Assembly: GCA_003427395.1 (NCBI GenBank)
Contig: BFEA01000526.1
Coordinates: 757,177-778,691, forward strand
DNA: 21,515 nt
Origin: Chara braunii
Lineage: Eukaryota > Streptophyta > Charophyceae > Charales > Characeae
Direction: 5' to 3'
Position 1 is the first letter of the stretch, and every line of letters begins with the position of its first letter. Below the pieces are notes generated by a model. That model had not been told where the DNA came from. It saw nothing but the letters and a program-made list of their open reading frames with translations, and did not search any database. Below are positions 1 through 10,159 of this stretch, in pieces. The position numbers and the translations under genes were made by a program.

Positions 1-1211
1 TAAACCATTGATAGGCAGGCTGTGGTGTGAGCTTGGAAAGGGACATGTTAAGTACCTGGAAGAGGTGGGACATGCTTTTCCTGTGCTTGCTCCTTTTTAC
101 CAGCCAGCTTACGAATGTGGAGTAACAATGGAAATTGTAGTGTTGCCCATTTGGAAGACACCTGGTCACTCTTGTTCTATTCTACATTGCTAATGCATGT
201 GACCTTGATTGCGGCAAAATTCAGCCTGCGGTGTTGGATAGTGTAATGGTCGGAATTGCAAGACCATAGTCACTGTCATGCTATTGTTTGGATATTGGAA
301 ATGCATGCGACCGTAATCACGTCTTCATTCATTCAGGGGTGTCTGAGGGTGGGGCAGCGGAAATTGGAATGCATCCTATTTGCAGGACGATTGTCATAAA
401 TGTGTAAATGCTTATAACCGTGATTGTGGCAAGATTCAGTCTGTGAAGTCTGATTGTCCTTTTGCTCTCGCGTCTGCCGTTTGAGAAACCGGCACCTGAC
501 CTCAATTGTGAATAGATTCAGTCAGCAAGCAATTATTGTAGTCCATGCAATATATAGATGTTAAGACTCGTGAGTCAAAATGGAAAGAAAAAAAGGCTCG
601 AGTGCTCGATTGTTCCCCCTTGCCAATAACCTGCCACGCCTCCACACCTTTTTTTTTTGGCTGTAGGTTTCACCCCTCCGCACCCTTGGTTCTTTTTGGC
701 TATAGATTTCGATTAAGATAATCAATAAAGGAAATATACTCAGTGTGACTCGGATAGCTGGTGGTGCTTTGTGCCTTGTGTGATGTTCGTTCGTCCGTCT
801 TTCTTTTTGCACTTGGGATTGTGCATTTTGGGCCTTGTTCCACCACTTGTCAGATGTGCAAATGGCATCTTGCCGTGTTCTAGTGCAAGGTACATTTACA
901 TTTTGACATTGGATGAGTGGTCACGCGAGGCCCGTCCTTGTGAGCTGACTGTCGAACAATACAGAGAAATTTAGTATGGCCCTTTTTTTTTACCTTAGGG
1001 GTGTCCGTTCCAGTTAGAAAGACTCTGTGAAAATGAAAGCTGTTCTTGATTGAATTCCTTTGTGCTTGGGGCTGTGTGACTAATGCCTCTGTAATGTGGA
1101 ATATTTTTCTGTGCCTGCCTCCCCCCCCTCCCCTCCCTTCCTCTTCCCTCCCCTCCTCTTCCCTCCTTCCGCCTTTCTCCTGCATCCTTGATCATCTATT
1201 GCTGTGAACAG
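1..1211 (+). other. Intron or 5' region upstream of the first visible RRM exon
   Basis: No RRM first-half sequence (RNP2 motif) can be found here, yet the first exon starts in mid-RRM at 1212, so at least the 3' part of this stretch is intron. It ends in a long pyrimidine-rich tract (about 1112-1183, C/T only apart from a few bases) followed by a CAG acceptor at 1209-1211. Short open frames exist but none resembles a protein. The left half holds degenerate ~107-bp repeats, listed separately. Confidence 0.6.
192..520. repeat. Degenerate tandem repeat, period about 107 bp, three units
   Basis: Related units start near 192, 300 and 407. Each opens with AATGC and then a version of TGACCTTGATTGCGGCAA (second unit GCGACCGTAATCACG, third unit TAACCGTGATTGTGGCAA) followed by ATTCAG. 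Spacing of 108 and 107 bp is regular but the units are strongly diverged. A possible fourth, poorer unit (AATTGTGAATAGATTCAG) follows near 503. The repeat family is not recognised. Confidence 0.5.
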
Positions 1212-4200
1212 GTGGTTTACGACAGGATGACAGGCAGGAGCCGTGGATTTGGATTTGTGACCATGGGCTCTCTAGAGGAGGCGCAACGGGCCATTGATCA
1301 GCTGAACGGAATGGTGAGTGTCTTGTTCCTCGTTCACCGCCGTCTGACCCTCCTGTTTTCTTTGAATCCTTTCTAGTTTTTTTTGTTTCTGGAAATTTTG
1401 AACCTTTGTTTTTTTTTTGTTTTTTTTTTTTGGTGTGGCAGGGNGAGTTAGAGAGGGGTGAATATGAGGGTGAGAACAGTAGCAGTTGTATCAGTGCTTT
1501 CGTCTTTGCTTCCCTGTGCGCTCGGATTGCGATGCCATCTGTTTGTTTTGTCTTGTCTGCTCTTTTCTGTGGTTCTTGTTGATTGCTGTGTGGTTGTGCC
1601 CGTCTGTCGATTGATTATATGTTTAGTCTGTCTGCTGATTTGTTGGACGTGCTGTTCGATGTCTGGTTGTGCCTCGGTTTGCAGGAGCTAGACCAAAGGA
1701 TTCTGAGGGTGAACTTTCCGCAAGTAGGGATGAGTGAAAGGCGTAGTGGAGGTGGCGGCTCTGGCGCTGGCGCTGGCTACGGTCAGCGCCCTCCCAGGGG
1801 GCAAGATAACCCGAACAAGCTGTATGTGGGTAACTTGGCATGGGGTGTGGATGACGTCGGTCTTCATGATCTCTTTTCAACTTTTGGAAATGTTGTCGAG
1901 GCTAAGGTGCGTACACTACTACACATCTCCTACCCCCTGCCCTTCCACACTCCTACCCCCTTGCTGTGTTTGTCACCTACCAGTCTGCATTCGAACAAGT
2001 CCTAGTGTGCGGCTAGCCTGAGGCCTGAGGCTGGTTTCAAGCTGTCGGAGGTAAGGGTTGGTCTGTGGCGGTGTATGCTCTGGCCGCATGAAGTGTTGAT
2101 TGTGGTCGGTGGCCTAGTATATCTTCGTTTCAGGACAGATGCATTAAACTCAATGAACAGAAGCTTAATTGCTTTCAAGTTCCATGCAATGTCTTCCAAG
2201 CGTTGAATGCAAAACCATGGATCAATGGAAGCCGGGAATGGCAACGCACATGAGAGCAAATAGAGTAAACCGGAACAAGACAAAGAATAATGGTCGGGCG
2301 GTCGGGCGTGAGTAAACCACCGATTGCTCGGAAAGTTGTGGTTGTACGCCGAATGTGGCGGGTGGGTGGATGTACAGGCCTGCCCACACCAGGTTAAATT
2401 CGCATGTGATTAACCGCTGAAGTACTGCAGCGATTGCTGGGAAAGGCACTAGTGGTTTAAACCGCCACCGCCTATCACAGGCAGGTTGAAACACCGATAT
2501 AACCTAGACCGTGTCCTTTGGGAGAATAGTGCTACGGGGCCAAGATGACTGGCGGTGGCAGCCAATACGAAAAGAAAACTGTCGTGGTGGTGCTTCAGCA
2601 ACTCTCGGTGTGCAGTTGTTTTCCGCCTCGGCGAAAAGAAGTTCGGAGGTAGTGGGGGCTTAAGCCAGCCATAAAAAAATGGTGCCTTATGGGTCCTGAA
2701 GTCACTCTCCGCTTCTTCTCTGAGAGTCTTCTCCTTGAATATCCGCCTCACATCTCTCTGGGCTATGGCTGACTCTTCTCTCTCATCAAGGATTCCTTCT
2801 CATCAGCGTCTCCAGCCTTGCCTAGTCCTGTCCTCACTAGACCTTCCGGAGGTGTAGTACTGAAAGAGGGGAGATAATGCCACTGACCAATAATGTCGAT
2901 GTCTTAGGCTGTTAGCTTATCAGAATTGTGTTTTTAACTTTGTATTTCGAATGCTTTGCACACCAGAGAAGAAACCGTAGAAACATCGATTTATTGAATT
3001 TGATACTTTTTGCTGACTGATGATGGACTCTGAATTTCTCCAACAATCTGTACGATATACATTCAGCAATCATTTGGCAGATTATCCAAATCCTTGGCAT
3101 CTGAGCTGTGCGTATGCATAAATTGTATTGCCTCAGAGAAGTGCATGGTGACCTGTAGGGAGGAGGGAGAACAGGACAAGAAGCAGGGGGCTTGCATTTG
3201 GAGTATGTGGATTAATTTGTGTTTTGTGATTGCATTACGGAGTTATTAATTGTTAGTTCATTATGCGTTTGTTGCTGAGCAATTTCTGATTATCGGTTAT
3301 TGTTATGAACTGGCTCTCCGTCTACCGGCCTCGCTGCACCACTCACCAGATTTGAAAACGACAAAACTATGGCAGCTTTCGCAGAATTGCTGTGTAGTGC
3401 TGTGAGGCCCTACAACGTATGATCCTCATGCATCTTTCGATGCGTGCCGGTGTGTCGTCCTCCTGCAAGTTATACCCCAAGCACGTCTTTAATAAGGAGT
3501 TGGTTGATTTCATTCGTGTAGCGGCATCTGGAATTGAACTGATGTCTGTGTTTCAATGGCTCATGGGTGTACCAACTGAAACAGTTTGCGTGCGTGGTGT
3601 CTGATAATGATGCCTTGGGTGGTTTTGATATGCGCAGGTGGTGATGGATAGAGAAAGCGGGCGCTCGAGAGGGTTTGGTTTTGTCACGTTTGAACAGGAC
3701 GGAGAGGTTAATGACGCCATCCAAGGGTTGAATGGAGTGGTAAGTTTATAACTTCATGGGCCTCGCTGCACTACTCTCGAAATGTGCAAAACGAGAGTGA
3801 ATCTTGCGCTAGAACTATACACCGCCATGATTTGTCTTTTGTGCATGTCGAGAGTAGTGCAGCGAGGCCCCATATCATACATTTTCCCCTGATCAGGTCC
3901 ACAAAGGACAAAACTACCTTCTCTCCCCGGGTGCAAGGCCTCAGCAATATGACCCTATGTGGACTGGAACAGAGTCTGTTTACGGTCATGATGATGAGAA
4001 GGTAGCCCTCCCAGAATATGCCTGCGTGTGCACTCATCCCAGTAGTTGATCTGCAACCAGACATGCAGACTTTGTGTCCAGGGCCATTGTTGGTTGTTGG
4101 AGGTTGCTTCTGAGGTTTATGATGAGGATTTTTATTATGATTATTAATCATTATTGTTTATTATTATAATTATTGTTACTATTATATTATGGTTAATTTT

Positions 4201-4870
4201 ATCATTATTAATTTATTATTGCAAATGGAGGTCAGGTGTTGCTATGGCGCTGCTCCCAAACATAGGAAGGGGCTAGAAAGAGGGGCCGAAAAGGGGCTTC
4301 AAGGGGGCTGAGGGTTTTCGTCTTCCAACCGGCTATACTCAGGGCTGTGTGGTGTGTCTCGAACCCTCTCACTCCCTTCCTCCCCTCGTTTCCTACCTTC
4401 CCACCACCCTACCCCTGTATCCCTTTGGTCCATTATGGATGTTTCTCTCTCTATGCTGTGGGCGAGTCCATCATAGGAGGGGTGTTGCAGATGTGCCGGG
4501 GTTGGAAACGGATGCGTGGAAGGGATGCCGAGGGGGCTGAGGGTTTTTGCTCTCTCGGTCAGCTGGATACTTAGGGGGATCCTTTCTCTCCATCTCTCTC
4601 TCTTCACTCCCACCCTCCCTTTATCTCTTTGATTGAACATGTTTCTTTCTCTGTGCTGGGGCTAAGTCCACGGGGTGAGGGGTGTGACAGACGTACTTGG
4701 TAGGGAAAGCACAGGGGAGGGTACGGTTGCGAACAGTGTGGGTTTGGTTTTACTCACATCAACCCTGCAATCCGAACAGACTGTCTGTCCAAAGCCCTGA
4801 TAAAAATGACAGTAAGTTGGAGAAATTGGTGTATCACAGCATGTGCGCACGTGTGCGTGTGAGTTTGTGC

Positions 4871-4911
<41 letters not shown>

Positions 4912-5197
4912 CGTACTGCCTGTGTGGTATATACTGAGCAACAACAGGCTTGAGCACGCATTCAGGATTTTGGTTTGTCCGTCTTTTTGAGGTTTTGATT
5001 CATTGTGTCTGCTCTTAATGGGGGTTGGCTCTTTTTCTCTGTGTTTCTCGGTTGGCCTACTGCAGGACGTGGACGGAAGAACGCTTCGCGTCAATCTTGC
5101 AAGCTCAAAGCCTGCTCGTAGTGGTGGATATGGGGGCAGAGGCGGCAGAGGAGGGTACGGTGGAGGCCGGGGCGACGATGGCTATGGGGATGAATGA
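1212..5197 (+). CDS. Two-RRM chloroplast-type ribonucleoprotein (cp29/cp31-like), 3' part
   Basis: Spliced CDS join(<1212..1313, 1685..1906, 3638..3739, 5066..5197), stop TGA at 5195-5197; all junctions GT..AG and phase 0; 185 residues visible. Residues 1-34 give the second half of RRM1 ([21 protein letters not shown]1 at 11-18); 35-47 close RRM1 (RILRVNFPQ); 48-78 are a Gly/Ser/Ala-rich linker; 79-152 form RRM2, with RNP2 LYVGNL at 80-85 and RNP1 RGFGFVTF at 119-126; 153-185 are an RGG/YGG tail ending GDE. Two RRMs with a Gly-rich linker and the phrase [17 protein letters not shown] are typical of plant cpRNPs, which bind plastid mRNAs and affect their stability, processing and editing. The transit peptide and RRM1 RNP2 are missing because the gene begins upstream. 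A nuclear glycine-rich hnRNP is the alternative, since the RGG tail is unusual for a cpRNP. RRM assignment is near certain; plastid location is inferred. Confidence 0.85.
1314..1684 (+). other. Intron between RRM1 exons
   Basis: Donor GTGAGT at 1314 and acceptor TTTGCAG ending at 1684. It contains long T runs interrupted by G (about 1376-1431) and one undetermined base at 1444. Open frames running through it are intron read-through of the flanking exons, not genes. Confidence 0.85.
1907..3637 (+). other. Long intron inside RRM2
   Basis: Donor GTGCGT at 1907 and acceptor TGCGCAG ending at 3637, 1731 bp. It separates the RNP2 half from the RNP1 half of RRM2. It holds a short inverted-repeat element at 3326-3410 (listed). 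Open frames on the minus strand between 2000 and 2750 have no recognisable domain. Nothing else is identified. Confidence 0.85.
3326..3410. mobile_element. MITE-like inverted-repeat element, decayed copy
   Basis: An 85-bp element with imperfect terminal inverted repeats: left CGGCCTCGCTGCACCACTCA, right end reading GGGCCTCACAGCACTACACA on the opposite strand (about 15 of 20 positions agree). TAC flanks both sides (3323-3325 and 3411-3413), a possible 3-bp target-site duplication. The ends match the better-preserved element at 3758-3870, so the two are one family. No coding capacity. The superfamily is not assigned. Confidence 0.55.
3758..3870. mobile_element. MITE-like element with 23-bp perfect terminal inverted repeats
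   Basis: A 113-bp element. The left end (3758-3780, beginning GGGCCTCGCTGCACTACTC) and the reverse complement of the right end (3848-3870) agree perfectly over 23 bp and continue with few mismatches into the interior (AATGTGCAAAA against CATGCACAAAA). It is flanked by CAT on both sides (3755-3757, 3871-3873), a likely 3-bp target-site duplication. It is non-coding and must be mobilised in trans. GGG-starting ends with 3-bp duplications are compatible with a Harbinger-like DNA transposon, but the interior gives no support either way. Confidence 0.7.
4126..4222. repeat. TTA/ATT-rich low-complexity tract
   Basis: An imperfect run of TTATTA, ATTATT and TAATTA trinucleotides covers the interval, interrupted every few units. 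Low-complexity DNA within the last intron; no other signal. Confidence 0.7.
4303..4710. repeat. Degenerate tandem duplication, unit about 200-230 bp
   Basis: Two diverged units lie head to tail. GGGGGCTGAGGGTTTT recurs at 4303 and 4532 (offset 229). ATGTTTCTCTCTCTATGCTG at 4439 matches ATGTTTCTTTCTCTGTGCTG at 4639 (offset 200), followed in both by GGGC/GGGG, an AAGTCCA- or GAGTCCA-like word and AGGGGTGT. The offset difference shows indels since duplication. Confidence 0.55.
4871..4908. repeat. (GT)n microsatellite
   Basis: About 18 uninterrupted TG/GT dinucleotides followed by GCGTGCGTA, inside the last intron of the RRM gene. The minus-strand frames of TH repeats here are artefacts of the repeat. 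Confidence 0.95.
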
Positions 5198-7007
5198 AGC
5201 GAATGAGACCTCTTGAGAGACTCCAGAGAGTTGTTTAGTCAAGCTAGAGAGAGAAAATGACAGACATTGAGACTCATTGTTTTCTTTCGTTTGTTTCTGT
5301 TCAGTTTCGGTTTGACGCCCTTGAGTCAATGATCTAGAATGAGTAAATGTTTGTTCTGTTTGTGATTCCTTTGCCTCTTGAGTAGCGTTTAGTAAGGAAG
5401 GAGGAAGAAGGGCACACTGACCCTTCACTTTTATGATAGAACCGATGGTTCGACTTTACCAGCCATCCAGAGTTATTCCAGATCTGGTTTTGTGTCTTAT
5501 AATACTTTACGCCGGGGTTTCGTGATCTCCCTGGAAGAAACACTTGCGCTTTTCTTCTTCACCATTTGGGGCGTGAATGCAGTCGGGGAGGGCGTTTAGT
5601 TGGAGAGGGACAGGGAGAGGGTGGTAGTCTGAAAATCTCCTTCGACTAGAGTTAGTAGATTGCTGGACAGTGCCTCGCCTTTATTTTGTACCAAGGAATG
5701 GACGAACTGGAAAAAGATGGTCATTTTGTACCAAGGTATGGACCAACTAGGATCTAGTGTCTTCTGCGGCAACTCTTTGAACACGTACTTGCTTGCTGTT
5801 GGAATAGCTGAGCTGATCCTTCTTTCTTCATGTTCTTTTTCATTGTTCTACATCAGCAAGATTGCAGGAGATTGCTAAAGGCACTGCTGCTCTCTCATTC
5901 TGACCGAAGGAGTCTCGGGTTTTAGTGGAGGATTCAGGAGGAACGAGTGGGTAAAGGTGCAGGAGAGGCTTGTGAAAATCTCGATTGAGGGAGAGTTTAG
6001 CAGGTCGCCAGCGTAGTGTCGCCTTGTCGGCGACCAAGGCGTGAAGAGTGTAAGGAGGCTACAAGGAGGAACTTGTCGTTCCTTCCTACGACTCCCGGAT
6101 GTAGACACAGAGGAGCGCTTGATTGACCTTTGCCAGGTGGGCTGGCATAGGTGGAGGTGAGTATAATACTCTCTGGACGGAACTGTGTAGGATATAAGGA
6201 TATACGAATGCACACTTGATTCAATTCTATGGATGGAATCGACTTTTTATCGTACGGTACGTTTTGCCGTAGTGTACGTAAACAGCTCTCCATTATACAG
6301 AATTGTTTGCTGTACGTAGCCGTTTGCGAAGCGGGTAGGATGCAACATGGCGTACCCACCTGCATTTACATACGCATTTGCTGGGGCGGATCTGACCTGT
6401 AGGGGGGCTGCAGGGTACCAACCTACTCGCGGGATTGCAATCGGACTCGCATCGGCGATGTACGATTGCAATCGGAGTTGTTGGCGAGGTACCAACCTGT
6501 CTGTACAGTGTCGTTGCACTCGTCGGTGGTGTAGAGATGGTGTGAGAGGGAGATCAGATACCATTGTGATGCTCAGGTGATTTGGTGAATTGCCTACATG
6601 TCCAAAAAAAAAAAAAGAGGGGGAAGATGCGAAGGGGGGAAAGGGGAGGCAGGATTACAAGCGATTTCGGCAATGTTGTGGATGGTAGATAGTCCACGGC
6701 TCCCAAGTACCACACAGCTTTTTCGCCTGTATTGATTTTTTTTTACACAGGTTCTTTTCCGTAATGGTAACCTCTCGCTCACTGGATGTACCAACAGGCT
6801 TTTCTTCAATGTATGGAATGGACACGAAGCACACACACACGTGCACGCTTTTATGGACTAGGTATAAGTAATATGCATGTATATGTATACGTGCAAGTGT
6901 GCCGCCTGGCCTGCAGATGGGTGTGTGGGCATTTGGCACTGAGCCACACAAACGTGGCCAACCTTGCATTTTCCATTAGATTAGCTATCTATAACCCCTC
7001 CCCCCAC
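5198..7007 (+). other. 3' UTR and downstream flank, no gene seen
   Basis: The first part after the stop at 5197 must contain the RRM gene 3' UTR; I see no unambiguous AATAAA signal to fix its end. A short direct repeat built on TTTTGTACCAAGG lies at 5684 and 5724 (period 40). The palindromic decamer GATTGCAATC followed by GGA occurs at 6433 and 6464, and GGTACCAACCT occurs near 6414 and 6488. Frames in this stretch (for example 6247-6564 minus) show no domain and look like chance. Confidence 0.5.
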
Positions 7008-8612
<1,605 letters not shown>

Positions 8613-8628
8613 AGAAAATCCCACACTC
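8613..8628. repeat. Target-site duplication, left copy
   Basis: AGAAAATCCCACACTC, immediately before the U2 snRNA copy, is repeated exactly at 8864-8879 after the A-rich tail. The A-rich start of the duplicated target (AGAAAAT) is what LINE-type target-primed insertion prefers. Confidence 0.9.
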
Positions 8629-8863
8629 GTACCTTTCTCGGCCTTCTGGCTAAGATCAAGTGTAGTATCTGTTCTGATCAGTTTAATATCTGGTCCGTGG
8701 TCCATCGGACCCCACGATATTAAATTAACTTTTCTGGGCTACGGAGTGGTCATATGGGTAGGCTTGCCTGCTCGACCCTTCCAGCGTTGCCTCTGTATTG
8801 CACTGCAGCTGAGAGTGGCGCAGCCCTCCTCCCCTCCGGGGTAAAAAAAAAACAACAAAAAAA
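8629..8863 (+). pseudogene. Retrotransposed U2 snRNA copy with A-rich tail
   Basis: From 8629 the sequence follows U2 spliceosomal RNA from its first nucleotides: GTACCTTTCTCGGCCTTCTG, then the branch-point pairing element GTGTAGTATCTGTTC, AGTTTAATATCTGG, a stem IIa region, and ACGATATTAAATTAA before a degraded Sm site (AACTTTTCTGG where U2 has a uninterrupted U run). Stem-loop III (GGGTAGGC..GCCT..ACCC) and a stem-loop IV-like region (to about 8826) follow. The usual U2 length is about 190-200 nt; here about 214 nt precede an A-rich tail (8843-8863, A10 CAAC A8). The whole is framed by a perfect 16-bp direct repeat. No plant upstream sequence element or TATA box stands at normal distances, so this is a processed retrocopy, probably not transcribed. 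An snRNA-derived SINE family is the other possibility. U2 identity is certain; the retrocopy interpretation is strong. Confidence 0.93.
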
Positions 8864-8879
8864 AGAAAATCCCACACTC
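8864..8879. repeat. Target-site duplication, right copy
   Basis: Exact 16-bp copy of 8613-8628 directly after the A-rich tail of the U2 copy. The first A may belong to the tail, giving 15 or 16 bp. Confidence 0.9.
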
Positions 8880-8906
8880 CTTTCCCCTCGTCCGTCCTCT
8901 TCAGGG

Positions 8907-9922
8907 TCAGTTGATCATCATTTCAAACAATCTCATAACCACCTTTCTTTCCTCTCCCTTTCTTGCTGGGCACCACTGACAGACGAAAAGAGTCGCATCA
9001 TCGGTCAGGCGTACATCCTTTACCAAATCTCTATCTGCCCCTAAACTTTTCAAAAACATAAATTCATTCATTGCGCACAGGATGCGTGCCAGCGGGGGGC
9101 TACTTCTTTTTCCCATTGGAATGCCAACCCGCTCTTTTAGCAGCCGCCCTGAGGCTACGACGAATGTACGGTCCTTTTCCTTATCATGAACATCTTTTTC
9201 CCTTTCCTTTTATACCAGTCCAGGATCCAATCCACGGTTCTCTGTATTGATTCGTGGGGCAGCTGGCTAAACATCTCCTTTATATCATAGGCTGCCCCAT
9301 TCAATTCCGCTTTCCCTTTCTTCTCCACCCATAAACCACCAGTACTTCCTAGAGTCGTGCCGGTTAACGCGCCACAATTTTAGGAAACGTACGGGCTGCT
9401 ACAGGAGCGCCCATAGGCATCCGACTAGAAACGTTTCTACTCTATTTTATTTTTTTCCGCGGCGGATGGCTGGGCCAAGTACTGGTGGTTTAACTTCCTC
9501 CACCCGCCCTTCTCACAGGCCAGTGGATTTCAAATAAAGGTGCATAACACTGCGTATCCTTCGGCAGCAGAAACAGCAGGGAACAGTAGGTGGTGTAACG
9601 CACATGCGATTCTTCCGCTTGCTGTTTCCGATGCTTCCGGGTATGACTGACTTATCGGTGGAAATCGACTAATATCTTTGAACTTCGGGATAGCTGTTTC
9701 TGATGCTTCCGGGTATGACAGACTTATTGGTGGAAATCGACTAATATCTTTGAACTTCGGGATAATAGTATATGCCGTTGCACATTTACCTTTCACATTT
9801 ACCTTTCCCATCACGCTTCCCCAGACTATCCAACCTGCTGCTTTGTATGGCCGGTAACTCTTCTCCAGGATGTCCGCCTCTGTTTCCCAAACAGCCGCGG
9901 AACTTTCATTCTTCCAGAACAT
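8907..9922 (-). pseudogene. Broken reverse transcriptase (Penelope-like or related retroelement)
   Basis: Reading the minus strand from 9922: an open frame of 130 codons (9922-9530) contains a fingers-type phrase TAYTIIPKFKDISRFPPIS and RIACALHHLL; then SSRMPMGAPVAARTFPKIVA in another frame (about 9432-9373); then motif A, AYDIKEMFSQLP at 9292-9257; then, after a frameshift near 9170-9185, an open stretch with motif B, ERVGIPMGKRSSPPLARILC (9135-9075), and motif C, VRLTDDATLFV (TDD at 9005-8997). The order and spacing are those of a reverse transcriptase palm. The GIPMG motif B suits Penelope-like or allied elements, but I cannot fix the clade. The YxDD box reads LTDD, and at least three frame changes and several stops make it dead. 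The U2 retrocopy lies just past the motif C end. Confidence 0.7.
9621..9764. repeat. 72-bp tandem duplication, two copies
   Basis: Copies at 9621-9692 and 9693-9764 differ at only a few positions (for example TTTCCG/TTTCTG, ACTGA/ACAGA, ATCGG/ATTGG). The period is exactly 24 codons, so the minus-strand reverse transcriptase frame stays open and repeats IPKFKDISRFPPIS and SYPEASETA twice. Confidence 0.95.
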
Positions 9923-9931
9923 AGGGCGTCG

Positions 9932-10159
9932 TTAGACACTCCGGTTGAAATCCTCAAAGGGCAATAGGAAAGATTCCGAATGGTTCAAAAGGAAATTTGG
10001 GCCCGTCGTTCCGCCTGTCCTCTGGCACGTTGCCCGAGGGCAGTTCCTAAGAGCGATGTCAGAAAAGGAAAAAAGAAAGAGAAAGAAGAAAAACAGTTGT
10101 GCTTCATCTTTTGCGGTTCTGTCCTCTACCTGACCGTCTTTGCTGTGTCGTGATTCCAA
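9932..10159 (-). other. Possible upstream remnant of the reverse transcriptase element
   Basis: An open frame of 75 codons immediately upstream of the reverse transcriptase frame on the same strand. Its middle (poly-Phe) comes from an A/G-rich tract at 10069-10096. No domain is recognisable. It is listed only because its strand and position fit the adjacent fossil; it may be chance. Confidence 0.2.

Larger units (their letters stand above)
3740..5065 (+). other. Last intron of the RRM gene
   Basis: Donor GTAAGT at 3740, acceptor CTACTGCAG ending at 5065, 1326 bp. In order it carries a MITE-like element 18 bp after the donor, a TTA/ATT-rich stretch, a degenerate tandem duplication and a (GT)n microsatellite, each listed. 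No gene is seen inside it. Confidence 0.85.

Noticed and set aside
2222-2751. Minus-strand ORFs inside the long intron
   Set aside because: No recognisable motif; a loose resemblance of the GTGGTTTAA..CACAGGC words near 2452 and 9486 is too short to claim a shared element.
4662-5094. ORFs with His-Thr repeats on the minus strand
   Set aside because: Artefacts of the (GT)n tract in the last intron of the RRM gene.
6247-6580. Overlapping ORFs of 105 and 77 codons on opposite strands
   Set aside because: No recognisable domain, repeat-containing DNA, and neither strand shows convincing coding composition.
8613-8630. ATCCCACACTCG just before U2 as a plant snRNA upstream sequence element (RTCCCACATCG)
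   Set aside because: It directly abuts the RNA start instead of lying about 70 bp upstream, and it is duplicated after the A tail, so it is target-site sequence.
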